A stretch of 64,000 bases of DNA from Streptomyces aculeolatus. GTDB taxonomy: Bacteria > Actinomycetota > Actinomycetes > Streptomycetales > Streptomycetaceae. Positions within the stretch are counted from its first letter, which is position 1, and each line of letters begins with the position of its first letter. A program made the position numbers and the translations under genes. The stretch lies in NCBI RefSeq assembly GCF_020400605.1, contig NZ_JAINRD010000006.1, forward strand, positions 248,001 to 312,000, in the 5' to 3' direction. The notes under the pieces are model-generated. The model saw nothing but the letters and a program-made list of their open reading frames with translations, did no database searches and was not told where the DNA came from. Below are positions 57,904 to 64,000 of this stretch, one piece after another.

Positions 57904-58872
57904 GTGACCGACCCGACCTCACCGGGCCCGGCCGACAAGCAACCGGCCGGGCCCGTGCCCTCGAAGACCGGCGCCGCCACCGCGGTGCCGCCCGAGGCGA
58001 TCAGGGCGATCCCCGTGCGCCACCCCTGGCGCTGGGTGAGCGCCGCGGTCGTCCTCGCGCTCCTCGGGCTCCTCGTCTACGCCTTCGCCAACGCCAAGAT
58101 CGAGTGGGGCGACGTCCCCGAGTACCTGTTCTCCGACCGGGTCGTCGAGGCCGCCGGGAACACGCTGCTGATCACCGTGCTCGCCATGCTGCTCGGCGTG
58201 GTCCTCGGCATCGTGCTCGCGATCATGCGGCTCTCGGACAACCCGGTGACCTCGGCGTTCGCGAACCTCTACATCTGGTTCTTCCGCGGCACCCCGGTGC
58301 TGCTGCAGCTCCTGCTCTGGTACAACCTCGGCCTCGTCTTCCAGACCCTCAACCTGGGTCCGTTCTACAAGAACGAGATGACCGACGTCATGACCCCGTT
58401 CGTGGCGGCCCTCCTCGGCCTCGGCCTCAACGAGGCCGCGTACATGGCCGAGATCGTCCGCGCCGGCATCCAGTCGGTCGACGAGGGCCAGACGGAGGCG
58501 TCGCACGCGCTCGGCATGAGCCGGGGGAAGACGATGCGGCGCATCGTGCTGCCCCAGGCGATGCGGGTGATCGTGCCGCCGACGGGGAACGAGTTCATCA
58601 ACATGCTCAAGACCTCGTCGTTGGCGATGGTGATCCAATACACCGAGCTGACGTTCGTGGCGAACGAGATCTCCGCGACCAACCTGAACCCGATGGAGAT
58701 GTACATCGTCGTCGCCATCTGGTACCTGGCGATGACCAGCGTGTTCAGCGTGATCCAGTACTACATCGAGCGGCACTACGCCAAGGGCTCCGTACGCCAG
58801 CTGCCGCTGACCCCGATGCAGAAGCTCCGGCGGAACATCTTCTCCGGGCCGCGGATGAAGGGAACGAGGTGA
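57904..58872 (+). CDS. Amino-acid ABC transporter permease
   Basis: 322-aa HisM/GlnP-type permease with five to six helices after a 45-residue cytoplasmic tail. Family motifs: [38 protein letters not shown], and the EAA loop [20 protein letters not shown]. No duplicated second permease gene, so it probably works as a homodimer. GTG 57904 follows AGAGAAG. Its stop overlaps the ATPase start (GTGA). Confidence 0.93.
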   Translation: MTDPTSPGPADKQPAGPVPSKTGAATAVPPEAIRAIPVRHPWRWVSAAVVLALLGLLVYAFANAKIEWGDVPEYLFSDRVVEAAGNTLLITVLAMLLGVVLGIVLAIMRLSDNPVTSAFANLYIWFFRGTPVLLQLLLWYNLGLVFQTLNLGPFYKNEMTDVMTPFVAALLGLGLNEAAYMAEIVRAGIQSVDEGQTEASHALGMSRGKTMRRIVLPQAMRVIVPPTGNEFINMLKTSSLAMVIQYTELTFVANEISATNLNPMEMYIVVAIWYLAMTSVFSVIQYYIERHYAKGSVRQLPLTPMQKLRRNIFSGPRMKGTR

Positions 58873-59642
58873 GCGCCGCCATGACGGCAATGGTCAGGGC
58901 CGAGGGCGTACACAAGTCCTTCGGGCCCACCCACGTGCTCAAGGGCATCGACCTGGAGGTCGCGCCGCGCGAGGTCTTCTGCCTCGTCGGCCCCTCGGGC
59001 TCCGGCAAGTCGACCTTCCTGCGGTGCATCAACCACCTGGAGAAGATCAACGCCGGCCGGCTGTACGTCGACGGCCACCTCGTCGGCTACCGGCAGCAGG
59101 GCAACAAGCTCTACGAGCTGAAGGACAAGGAGGTCGCCGCCCAGCGCAAGGACATCGGCATGGTGTTCCAGCGCTTCAACCTCTTCCCGCACATGACCGC
59201 GCTGGAGAACGTCATGGAGGCGCCGGTCCAGGTCAAGCGGGAGTCCAAGGCGACCGCGCGGGAGCGGGCGATGCGGCTGCTGGACCGCGTGGGCCTCGCG
59301 GACAAGGCGGCCGGCTACCCGACGCAGCTCTCCGGCGGCCAGCAGCAGCGCGTCGCCATCGCGCGGGCCCTGGCGATGGAGCCGAAGCTGATGCTCTTCG
59401 ACGAGCCCACCTCGGCGCTCGACCCGGAGCTGGTCGGCGAGGTGCTGGACGTGATGCGCGACCTCGCGCAGTCGGGCATGACGATGATCGTCGTCACCCA
59501 CGAGATGGGGTTCGCGCGGGAGGTCGGCGACGCGCTGGTGTTCATGGACGACGGAGTCGTGGTGGAGTCCGGGCACCCGCGCGAGGTACTCACGAACCCG
59601 CAGCACCAACGGACGAAGGCGTTCCTGTCGAAGGTGCTGTGA
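58869..59642 (+). CDS. Amino-acid ABC transporter ATP-binding protein
   Basis: 257-aa GlnQ/HisP-type ATPase. Walker [11 protein letters not shown]-loop [17 protein letters not shown], signature [20 protein letters not shown], Walker [21 protein letters not shown], and switch [31 protein letters not shown] 58869 overlaps the permease stop; an ATG at 58881 is also possible. The last 10 codons plus stop are repeated 149 bases downstream, a local duplication. Confidence 0.94.
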   Translation: MSAAMTAMVRAEGVHKSFGPTHVLKGIDLEVAPREVFCLVGPSGSGKSTFLRCINHLEKINAGRLYVDGHLVGYRQQGNKLYELKDKEVAAQRKDIGMVFQRFNLFPHMTALENVMEAPVQVKRESKATARERAMRLLDRVGLADKAAGYPTQLSGGQQQRVAIARALAMEPKLMLFDEPTSALDPELVGEVLDVMRDLAQSGMTMIVVTHEMGFAREVGDALVFMDDGVVVESGHPREVLTNPQHQRTKAFLSKVL

Positions 59643-59791
59643 CGCTGCGCTGTGCGCGGCGGATCCGGGGAACGCGCGGAGGTGCCGGGGAACGCGGCGG
59701 GGGTCGTCGTCCCGCCCCGGCGCTCCCCCGGATCCGGTACCGCGCCGGAGGCGGCACGCGGACGAAGGCGTTCCTGTCGCAGGTGCTGTGA
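59610..59791 (+). repeat. 33-bp direct repeat of the ATPase gene 3' end
   Basis: 59610-59642 (end of the ATPase gene, [10 protein letters not shown] and stop) is repeated at 59759-59791 with one base change, giving [10 protein letters not shown] and stop out of any gene. Between them, CCGGGGAACGCG also occurs twice, and GGATCCGGGG is inverted as CCCCGGATCC. This looks like a local duplication or a leftover of a second paralogous 3' end. Confidence 0.8.
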
Positions 59792-59842
59792 GATCCGCCG
59801 GGCCCCCGGGTTTACCGGGCCCGGGTGAGATGTCCCGCATGG

Positions 59843-59873
59843 CGGGGCGGGGGCTGGTACGGCCCCCGCCCCG
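59843..59873. terminator. 12-bp hairpin before the oxidoreductase gene
   Basis: CGGGGCGGGGGC (59843-59854) and GCCCCCGCCCCG (59862-59873) are perfect arms with a 7-base loop. It probably ends the ABC operon transcript, and finishes only 18 bases before the next start codon. Confidence 0.65.
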
Positions 59874-59891
59874 GGGCGTAACTTCATGGTC

Positions 59892-60854
59892 ATGTATGCC
59901 GCCTACGCCGCCCGCATCGACCGTGACGAGCCGCTGAACGGCCTGGAGTTGGGGGAGCGGCCCGCGCCGCACGCCCCGCCCGGCTGGGCCGTCGTCGACG
60001 TCAGAGCCGCCTCCCTCAACCACCACGACCTGTGGTCGCTGCGCGGCGTCGGACTGGGCGAGGACGCCCTGCCGATGATCCTCGGCTGCGACGCGGCCGG
60101 TGTCGACGCCGACGGCAACGAGGTGGTCCTCCACTCCGTCATCGGCCAGACCGGCCACGGGGTGGGCCCGAACGAGCCGCGGTCGCTGCTGACCGAGCGG
60201 TACCAGGGCACGTTCGCCGAGCAGGTCGCCGTCCCGGCCTGGAACCTCCTGCCGAAGCCGAAGGAGCTGAGCTTCGAGGAGGCCGCGTGCCTGCCGACGG
60301 CCTGGCTCACCGCGTACCGGATGCTCTTCACCAACGCCGGCGTACGCCCCGGCGACTCCGTCCTGGTCCAGGGCGCGGGCGGCGGCGTCGCCACCGCGGC
60401 GATCGTGCTGGGCGCGGCGGCGGGGCTGCGGATGTACGCCACGAGCCGCGACGAGACGAAGCGCAAGCGGGCCGAGGACCTCGGCGCGGAGGCCGCGGTG
60501 GCACCGGGCACGCGCCTGCCGCACCGGATGGACGCGGTCCTGGAGACGGTGGGCGCGGCGACGTGGTCCCACTCGGTGAAGTCCCTGCGCCCCGGCGGCA
60601 CGCTGGTCATCTCCGGCACGACGAGCGGGCCGAACCCGCCGTCGGTGGAGCTGCAGCGGGTCTTCTTCCTGGAGCTGAAGGTCGTCGGCTCGACGATGGG
60701 CACCAAGGAGGAGCTGGCCGGGCTGCTCAACTTCTGCGCGGCGAAGGGGGTGCGGCCGGTGATCGACACGGTGCTGCCGCTGGACCGGGCGCGGGAGGGC
60801 TTCGAGAAGATGGCCGCCGGGGACCTGTTCGGCAAGGTGGTCCTGACGCGCTGA
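59892..60854 (+). CDS. Medium-chain dehydrogenase/reductase, zinc-binding-dehydrogenase family
   Basis: 320-aa NADPH-quinone-reductase-like oxidoreductase. N-terminal GroES-like domain with [18 protein letters not shown] and [20 protein letters not shown]; Rossmann domain [20 protein letters not shown]; ends YPxx-like [17 protein letters not shown]. The structural zinc cysteines are absent. ATG 59892 is favoured because TAACTT (59879-59884) ends 7 bases before it, suggesting a leaderless transcript; ATG 59886 is in frame too. Substrate unknown. Confidence 0.88.
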   Translation: MYAAYAARIDRDEPLNGLELGERPAPHAPPGWAVVDVRAASLNHHDLWSLRGVGLGEDALPMILGCDAAGVDADGNEVVLHSVIGQTGHGVGPNEPRSLLTERYQGTFAEQVAVPAWNLLPKPKELSFEEAACLPTAWLTAYRMLFTNAGVRPGDSVLVQGAGGGVATAAIVLGAAAGLRMYATSRDETKRKRAEDLGAEAAVAPGTRLPHRMDAVLETVGAATWSHSVKSLRPGGTLVISGTTSGPNPPSVELQRVFFLELKVVGSTMGTKEELAGLLNFCAAKGVRPVIDTVLPLDRAREGFEKMAAGDLFGKVVLTR

Positions 60855-60883
60855 GAGCGCCCGGAGGTACGGACCGGGCCTGG

Positions 60884-62029
60884 TCAGCGGGCCGCGGGCG
60901 TCGGCTTCTGCCGCGGAACGGCGCGGAGGACGGCGCGTTCCGGCGGGTCGGACGACGCGAGGGCCCCGGTCAGGGCGGCGTCGAGGAGGTCGTCGGTGCG
61001 GACGCGCCGGCCGGTCTCCGCGGACTCGACGGCGGCGGTGATCATGGCGAGGCTCATGACGTTGTCGTGCACCTCGCCCATCGGCGTCTCGCCGGTGCGC
61101 AGCGCGTGGACGAACTCGGCCAGGGCGCCGGCGATCCCCTTCGCCGGCGCCTTTGCCGTCCCCGAAGCCGTCTCCGTCTCCGCCTGCGCCGGCGCCTCGG
61201 CGGTGGCTTCGACGGTGGCGGGGTTCTCGCCGTCCCAGTGGAGCGAGCCGTGTTCGGCGCTGAGCCGCCAGGCGCCGTTCCAGGAGGTCGTGAGGCCCGG
61301 GCTGCACCAGCTTCCGGTGAAGACGTAGCGGCTGCCGCCGGTCATCTCGAAGACGGCGGTGGTGGCGGCGGCTCCGGCGTACCAGCTCCACGGCGGGTTG
61401 TACTCCTCGCAGTGCACCGACACGGGCTCGGCGCGCAGGAGCCAGCGGGCGGTGTCGAAGGGGTGGATCGCCATGTCGAGGAGCAGCGGGTGGTCCATCG
61501 TGTCGCGGAACCCGCCGAAGCGGGGGTCCTTGAAGAACTCGGTGGTGAGGATGCCCGGCCGGCCCAGCAGGGCGGCCCGGTCCCGCAGCGCGAAGAGGTG
61601 CGGGTGGTAGCGGCGGGACTGGCTGACCATGAACAGCCGGTCCGCCGCCTCGGCCGCCGCGGCCAGCCGCAGGGCCTGGGGGAGCGTGGCGGCGAGCGGC
61701 TTCTCGCCGAGCACCGGCAGCCCGAGCCGCAGCGCCTCCAGGGTGACGGGCAGGTGGGCGTCGGGGACGGTGACGTCGATGACCGCGTCCGGCCGGGTGG
61801 CCGACGCCAGCGCGGTCAGGCCCGCCCCGGTGGGCACGTCGCCGGCGCCCGTCTCCGCCAGCGCCCGGGCAGCCGCCGCCGGTTCGGTGTCGACCACCCC
61901 GGCCAGGGCCACGTCGGGGGACGCGGCGATGGTACGCAGCCACAGCCGCGCCATCCGGCCGGCGCCCACGACGACGACGCGCAGCGGCGATCCGTCGTCC
62001 GGCACGGTGCCGAAGGACCGGCCCGTCAC
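60884..62029 (-). CDS. Gfo/Idh/MocA-family oxidoreductase
   Basis: 381-aa NAD(P)-dependent sugar or cyclitol dehydrogenase. Nucleotide site [20 protein letters not shown], the conserved EKP in [18 protein letters not shown], then [14 protein letters not shown] with the catalytic D..H pair. An Ala/Glu/Thr-rich insertion ([20 protein letters not shown]) is specific to this copy. GTG 62029 overlaps the ThuA gene stop (GTGA). The pair is a common sugar-catabolism module; substrate unknown. Confidence 0.9.
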   Translation of the reverse strand: MTGRSFGTVPDDGSPLRVVVVGAGRMARLWLRTIAASPDVALAGVVDTEPAAAARALAETGAGDVPTGAGLTALASATRPDAVIDVTVPDAHLPVTLEALRLGLPVLGEKPLAATLPQALRLAAAAEAADRLFMVSQSRRYHPHLFALRDRAALLGRPGILTTEFFKDPRFGGFRDTMDHPLLLDMAIHPFDTARWLLRAEPVSVHCEEYNPPWSWYAGAAATTAVFEMTGGSRYVFTGSWCSPGLTTSWNGAWRLSAEHGSLHWDGENPATVEATAEAPAQAETETASGTAKAPAKGIAGALAEFVHALRTGETPMGEVHDNVMSLAMITAAVESAETGRRVRTDDLLDAALTGALASSDPPERAVLRAVPRQKPTPAAR

Positions 62030-62811
62030 GGCTGCCCGCCGCCGTTGGCGCTGTCGCCGCCGTCGGCCCACCAGCCGGTTTCGCTGTGCACCAGCCGGGG
62101 CGCGGTGCCGTCGCCGTCCGGGGCGGCCCAGCGGACGGCGTTGGCGATGACGCGGCGTACGGCCGGGTGGTGGTAGACCGGGTAGTCCTGGTCGCCGGGG
62201 CTGAAGTAGAAGATCCTGCCGTGCCCGCGCCGGAACGTGCAGCCGCTGCGGAAGACCTCGCCGCCGCTGAACGAACTGAGGAAGACCAGCTCGTCGGGGA
62301 CGGGGATGTCGAAGAACTCCCCGTACATCTCCTGCTGTTCGATGACGATCGGGTGCGGCACCCCGGCGGCGATGGGGTGCGCGGGGTCGACCGTCCAGAC
62401 CAGCTCGCGGTCGTCCGCGGCGCGCCAGCGCAGGGTGCAGGTGGTGCCCATGAGCTTGGTGAAGATCTTCGACCAGTGCGCGGAGTGCAGCACGATCAGG
62501 CCCATCCCGGCGAGCACCCGCCGGTGCACCCGTTTGACGACCTCGTCGGAGACCTCCCGGTGGGCCAGGTGCCCCCACCAGGTCAGCACGTCCGTCTCCG
62601 CGAGCACCTCCTCGGTGAGCCCGTGCTCGGGTTCCGCCAGCGTCGCCGTACGCAGCCGGGCCCCCTCGCCCAGGTGCTCCGCGATCCCCTGGGCGATGGC
62701 ACCGTGCATGCCGTCCGGATACCGCTCGGCGACCTCGGGATCGCGCTGCTCGTGGAGTCCTTCGCCCCAGACCGTCACGCGCAGGGCGGCCGGTGGCTTC
62801 GGCGACGACAT
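62026..62811 (-). CDS. ThuA-like protein
   Basis: 261-aa protein of the ThuA (trehalose utilisation) group, glutamine-amidotransferase-like fold. Motifs: [88 protein letters not shown]. ThuA with ThuB (an Idh/MocA enzyme) act in 3-keto-disaccharide use, and the overlap with the Idh gene here repeats that pairing. ATG 62811 follows GGGAGATGCC. Divergent LacI regulator probably controls it. Confidence 0.9.
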   Translation of the reverse strand: MSSPKPPAALRVTVWGEGLHEQRDPEVAERYPDGMHGAIAQGIAEHLGEGARLRTATLAEPEHGLTEEVLAETDVLTWWGHLAHREVSDEVVKRVHRRVLAGMGLIVLHSAHWSKIFTKLMGTTCTLRWRAADDRELVWTVDPAHPIAAGVPHPIVIEQQEMYGEFFDIPVPDELVFLSSFSGGEVFRSGCTFRRGHGRIFYFSPGDQDYPVYHHPAVRRVIANAVRWAAPDGDGTAPRLVHSETGWWADGGDSANGGGQP

Positions 62812-62842
62812 GGCATCTCCCTTGTGCCGGAAAAAACACGCA

Positions 62843-62852
62843 GAAAACTTTC
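62843..62852. promoter_or_regulatory. LacI-type operator candidate
   Basis: GAAAACTTTC, a 10-bp palindrome with GAAA/TTTC arms, 32 bases upstream of the ThuA start in an AT-rich patch (62828-62872) between ThuA and the LacI gene. Size and A/T arms fit LacI-family sites but are not specific. Confidence 0.35.
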
Positions 62853-63034
62853 GAAGCGAAGTAACGGAAGCTAGGGCGCCCGCGGGGAACCGTCAAGATC
62901 CGCGGCAGACGGCGTGCCGTAGCCGGAGCCAGGGGAATCGAGTACCGTGCGGGCGACGCGGCGGGCGATGAGAAAGCTCTGCGCCGCGCACTACAATGCT
63001 CCGAAATAATTGTCGGTAGGGCAGAGAGCGGATC

Positions 63035-64000
63035 GTGACACGTACCGGGATGCCGCGACCCACACTCGCGCAGATCGCCGAGACGGCGGGCGTGTCGATC
63101 TCCACCGTCTCCAAGGTCCTCAACGGCCGCGACGACGTCTCGCGGGACACCCGCGCCAAGGTCGACTCCGCCCTGCGCGAGCACCGGTACCGGCGGCGCG
63201 GCGCGGCGCTGCACGACCCCGCCGTCCGCTCCGTCGACCTCGTGATGAACGGCCTCGACGGGTCCTGGCCGGCGAGCGTCGCGAGCGGTCTCGAGGCGGC
63301 CGCGTACGAGGCCGGCGTGCACGTCGTGATCTCCGTGGCCCGCCAGGGCGCCTCCGCGAACAACCATTCGTCGCAGGACTGGGTGGACCGCGTGCTGGAG
63401 CGCGACAGCGCGGGCGTGGTGCTCGGCCTCATCGAGCCCGCCGCCGACCAGCTCGCCCGCCTGCGGGAGGCGCAGGTCCCCATCGTCGTCATCGACCCGC
63501 TCAGCGACCCGCCGCCCGACGTGGTCTCCGTGGGCACCACCAACTGGGCCGGCGCCTACGAGGCCACCACCCACCTGCTCGACCGCGGCCACCGGCGCAT
63601 CGCCCTGGTGACCGGCCCGCCGCACCACCTCTACGCCCGCGCGCGCACCGCCGGCTACCGCTCCGCGATGGCCGCGGCCGGCGCCGAGGTGCCGCCCGGG
63701 CTGGTCAGGCACGGGACGTACGACCGCGCCAGCGGCGTGGAGCAGGTGCGCGCGCTCTTCGCGGCGCCGGAGCCGCCGACGGCGCTGTTCATCTGCTCCG
63801 ACCACATGGCCATCGGCGGGTACGAGGCACTGGCCGGGGCCGGGCTGCGCGTGCCCGAGGACGTCAGCATCGTCGGCTTCGACGACCTCCCCGAGGCGCG
63901 CTGGGTCTCCCCGGCGCTGACGACGGTGCGCCAGCCGCTCAAGGACATGGGCGGCAGCGCGCTGCGCACGCTGCTGCGGCTGATGAACGGCGACGAGCCG
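63035..64000 (+). CDS. LacI-family regulator (partial, 3' end outside window)
   Basis: At least 322 aa. LacI helix-turn-helix: TLAQIAETAGVSISTVSKVLNGRDDVSRDTRAKVDSAL at about 10-47; periplasmic-binding-protein-like sensor domain with VDLVMNGLDGSWPASVASGL, GAYEATTHLLDRGHRRIALVTGP, TALFICSDHMAIGGYEAL and VSIVGFDDLPEARWVSPALTTVRQPL. These match sugar-responsive LacI repressors such as the XylR/CelR type. GTG 63035 gives VTRTGMPRPT; only a weak GAGAG precedes it. Diverges from the ThuA-Idh pair. Cut by the right edge about 20 codons before its expected end. Confidence 0.92.
   Translation, partial: MTRTGMPRPTLAQIAETAGVSISTVSKVLNGRDDVSRDTRAKVDSALREHRYRRRGAALHDPAVRSVDLVMNGLDGSWPASVASGLEAAAYEAGVHVVISVARQGASANNHSSQDWVDRVLERDSAGVVLGLIEPAADQLARLREAQVPIVVIDPLSDPPPDVVSVGTTNWAGAYEATTHLLDRGHRRIALVTGPPHHLYARARTAGYRSAMAAAGAEVPPGLVRHGTYDRASGVEQVRALFAAPEPPTALFICSDHMAIGGYEALAGAGLRVPEDVSIVGFDDLPEARWVSPALTTVRQPLKDMGGSALRTLLRLMNGDEP

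Noticed and set aside
60884..63805. A 973-codon leftward frame joining the Idh gene to antisense of the LacI gene
   Set aside because: Only the part from GTG 62029 is real, because it overlaps the ThuA stop by GTGA; the rest is antisense of LacI and out of frame with ThuA.

Overview
This window is high-GC actinobacterial chromosome, almost certainly from Streptomyces or a close relative. Codon usage is GC-rich, GTG starts and 4-bp ATGA/GTGA overlaps are common, many start codons sit 6-7 bases after TAGGCT-like -10 boxes, and the gene families are typical (SigR/RsrA, DasR/DasABC, WblE, SigH, SodN/SodX, class Ia RNR behind a cobalamin riboswitch). As I recall it, the order catR - hisN - rsgA - aroA - SRAP - sigR - rsrA - HD proteins - def - nrdAB - dasR - dasABC - SIS - histidine kinase - wblE - sigH follows the S. 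coelicolor core around SCO5206-SCO5244. This looks like core chromosome with small local insertions, not an island.

Layout. 1-2943: leftward FtsX permease (cut by the window edge), ABC ATPase and PadR regulator. 3117-3690: possible decayed gene; then initiator tRNA-Met with its terminator, a Fur/CatR regulator and a CBS protein. 5113-10322: hisN, a TetR/SMR pair, rsgA, aroA, and an M50 protease. 10405-13476: SRAP, a small membrane protein, a hydrolase, and sigR-rsrA with an autoregulatory SigR promoter. 13573-19058: two membrane HD proteins, a TPR protein, peptide deformylase and a secreted M15 peptidase behind a DasR-like site. 19182-22935: nrdAB with a B12 riboswitch. 22966-27520: GNAT, ybdD-cstA, a LuxR-type regulator and a 214-bp MITE.

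27598-36164: dasR and divergent dasABC with three dre operators, an intracellular GH3 glucosaminidase, a SIS-domain deaminase-like gene, then an SDR/TetR pair. 36475-41972: PdtaS-like histidine kinase, wblE, a lipid kinase, a membrane protein, sigH and its anti-sigma factor. 42277-53907: an accessory-like mix with a PLP enzyme, EamA exporter, AlkZ-like glycosylase, Tat-exported amidase, an ECF42/YCII pair, sodN/sodX, a CGNR protein, a methyltransferase and TetR. 54019-64000: aldo-keto reductase, malic enzyme, polar amino-acid ABC transporter, alcohol-dehydrogenase-like enzyme, Gfo/Idh/MocA and ThuA pair, and a LacI regulator cut by the right edge.

Themes: aminosugar/chitin control by DasR, with extra dre-like sites at an M15 peptidase and before the kinase-wblE block; thiol-oxidative (SigR/RsrA), peroxide (CatR) and superoxide (SodN/X) stress; and dNTP supply switched by cobalamin. 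I found no CRISPR array, prophage, biosynthetic cluster or clear novel defence system. The most interesting signals are regulatory: two unlisted dre-like operators, matched CRP-type sites before the CBS gene and wblE, a MITE that supplies a gene's stop codon, a duplicated gene 3' end, and a terminator-like leader before malic enzyme.
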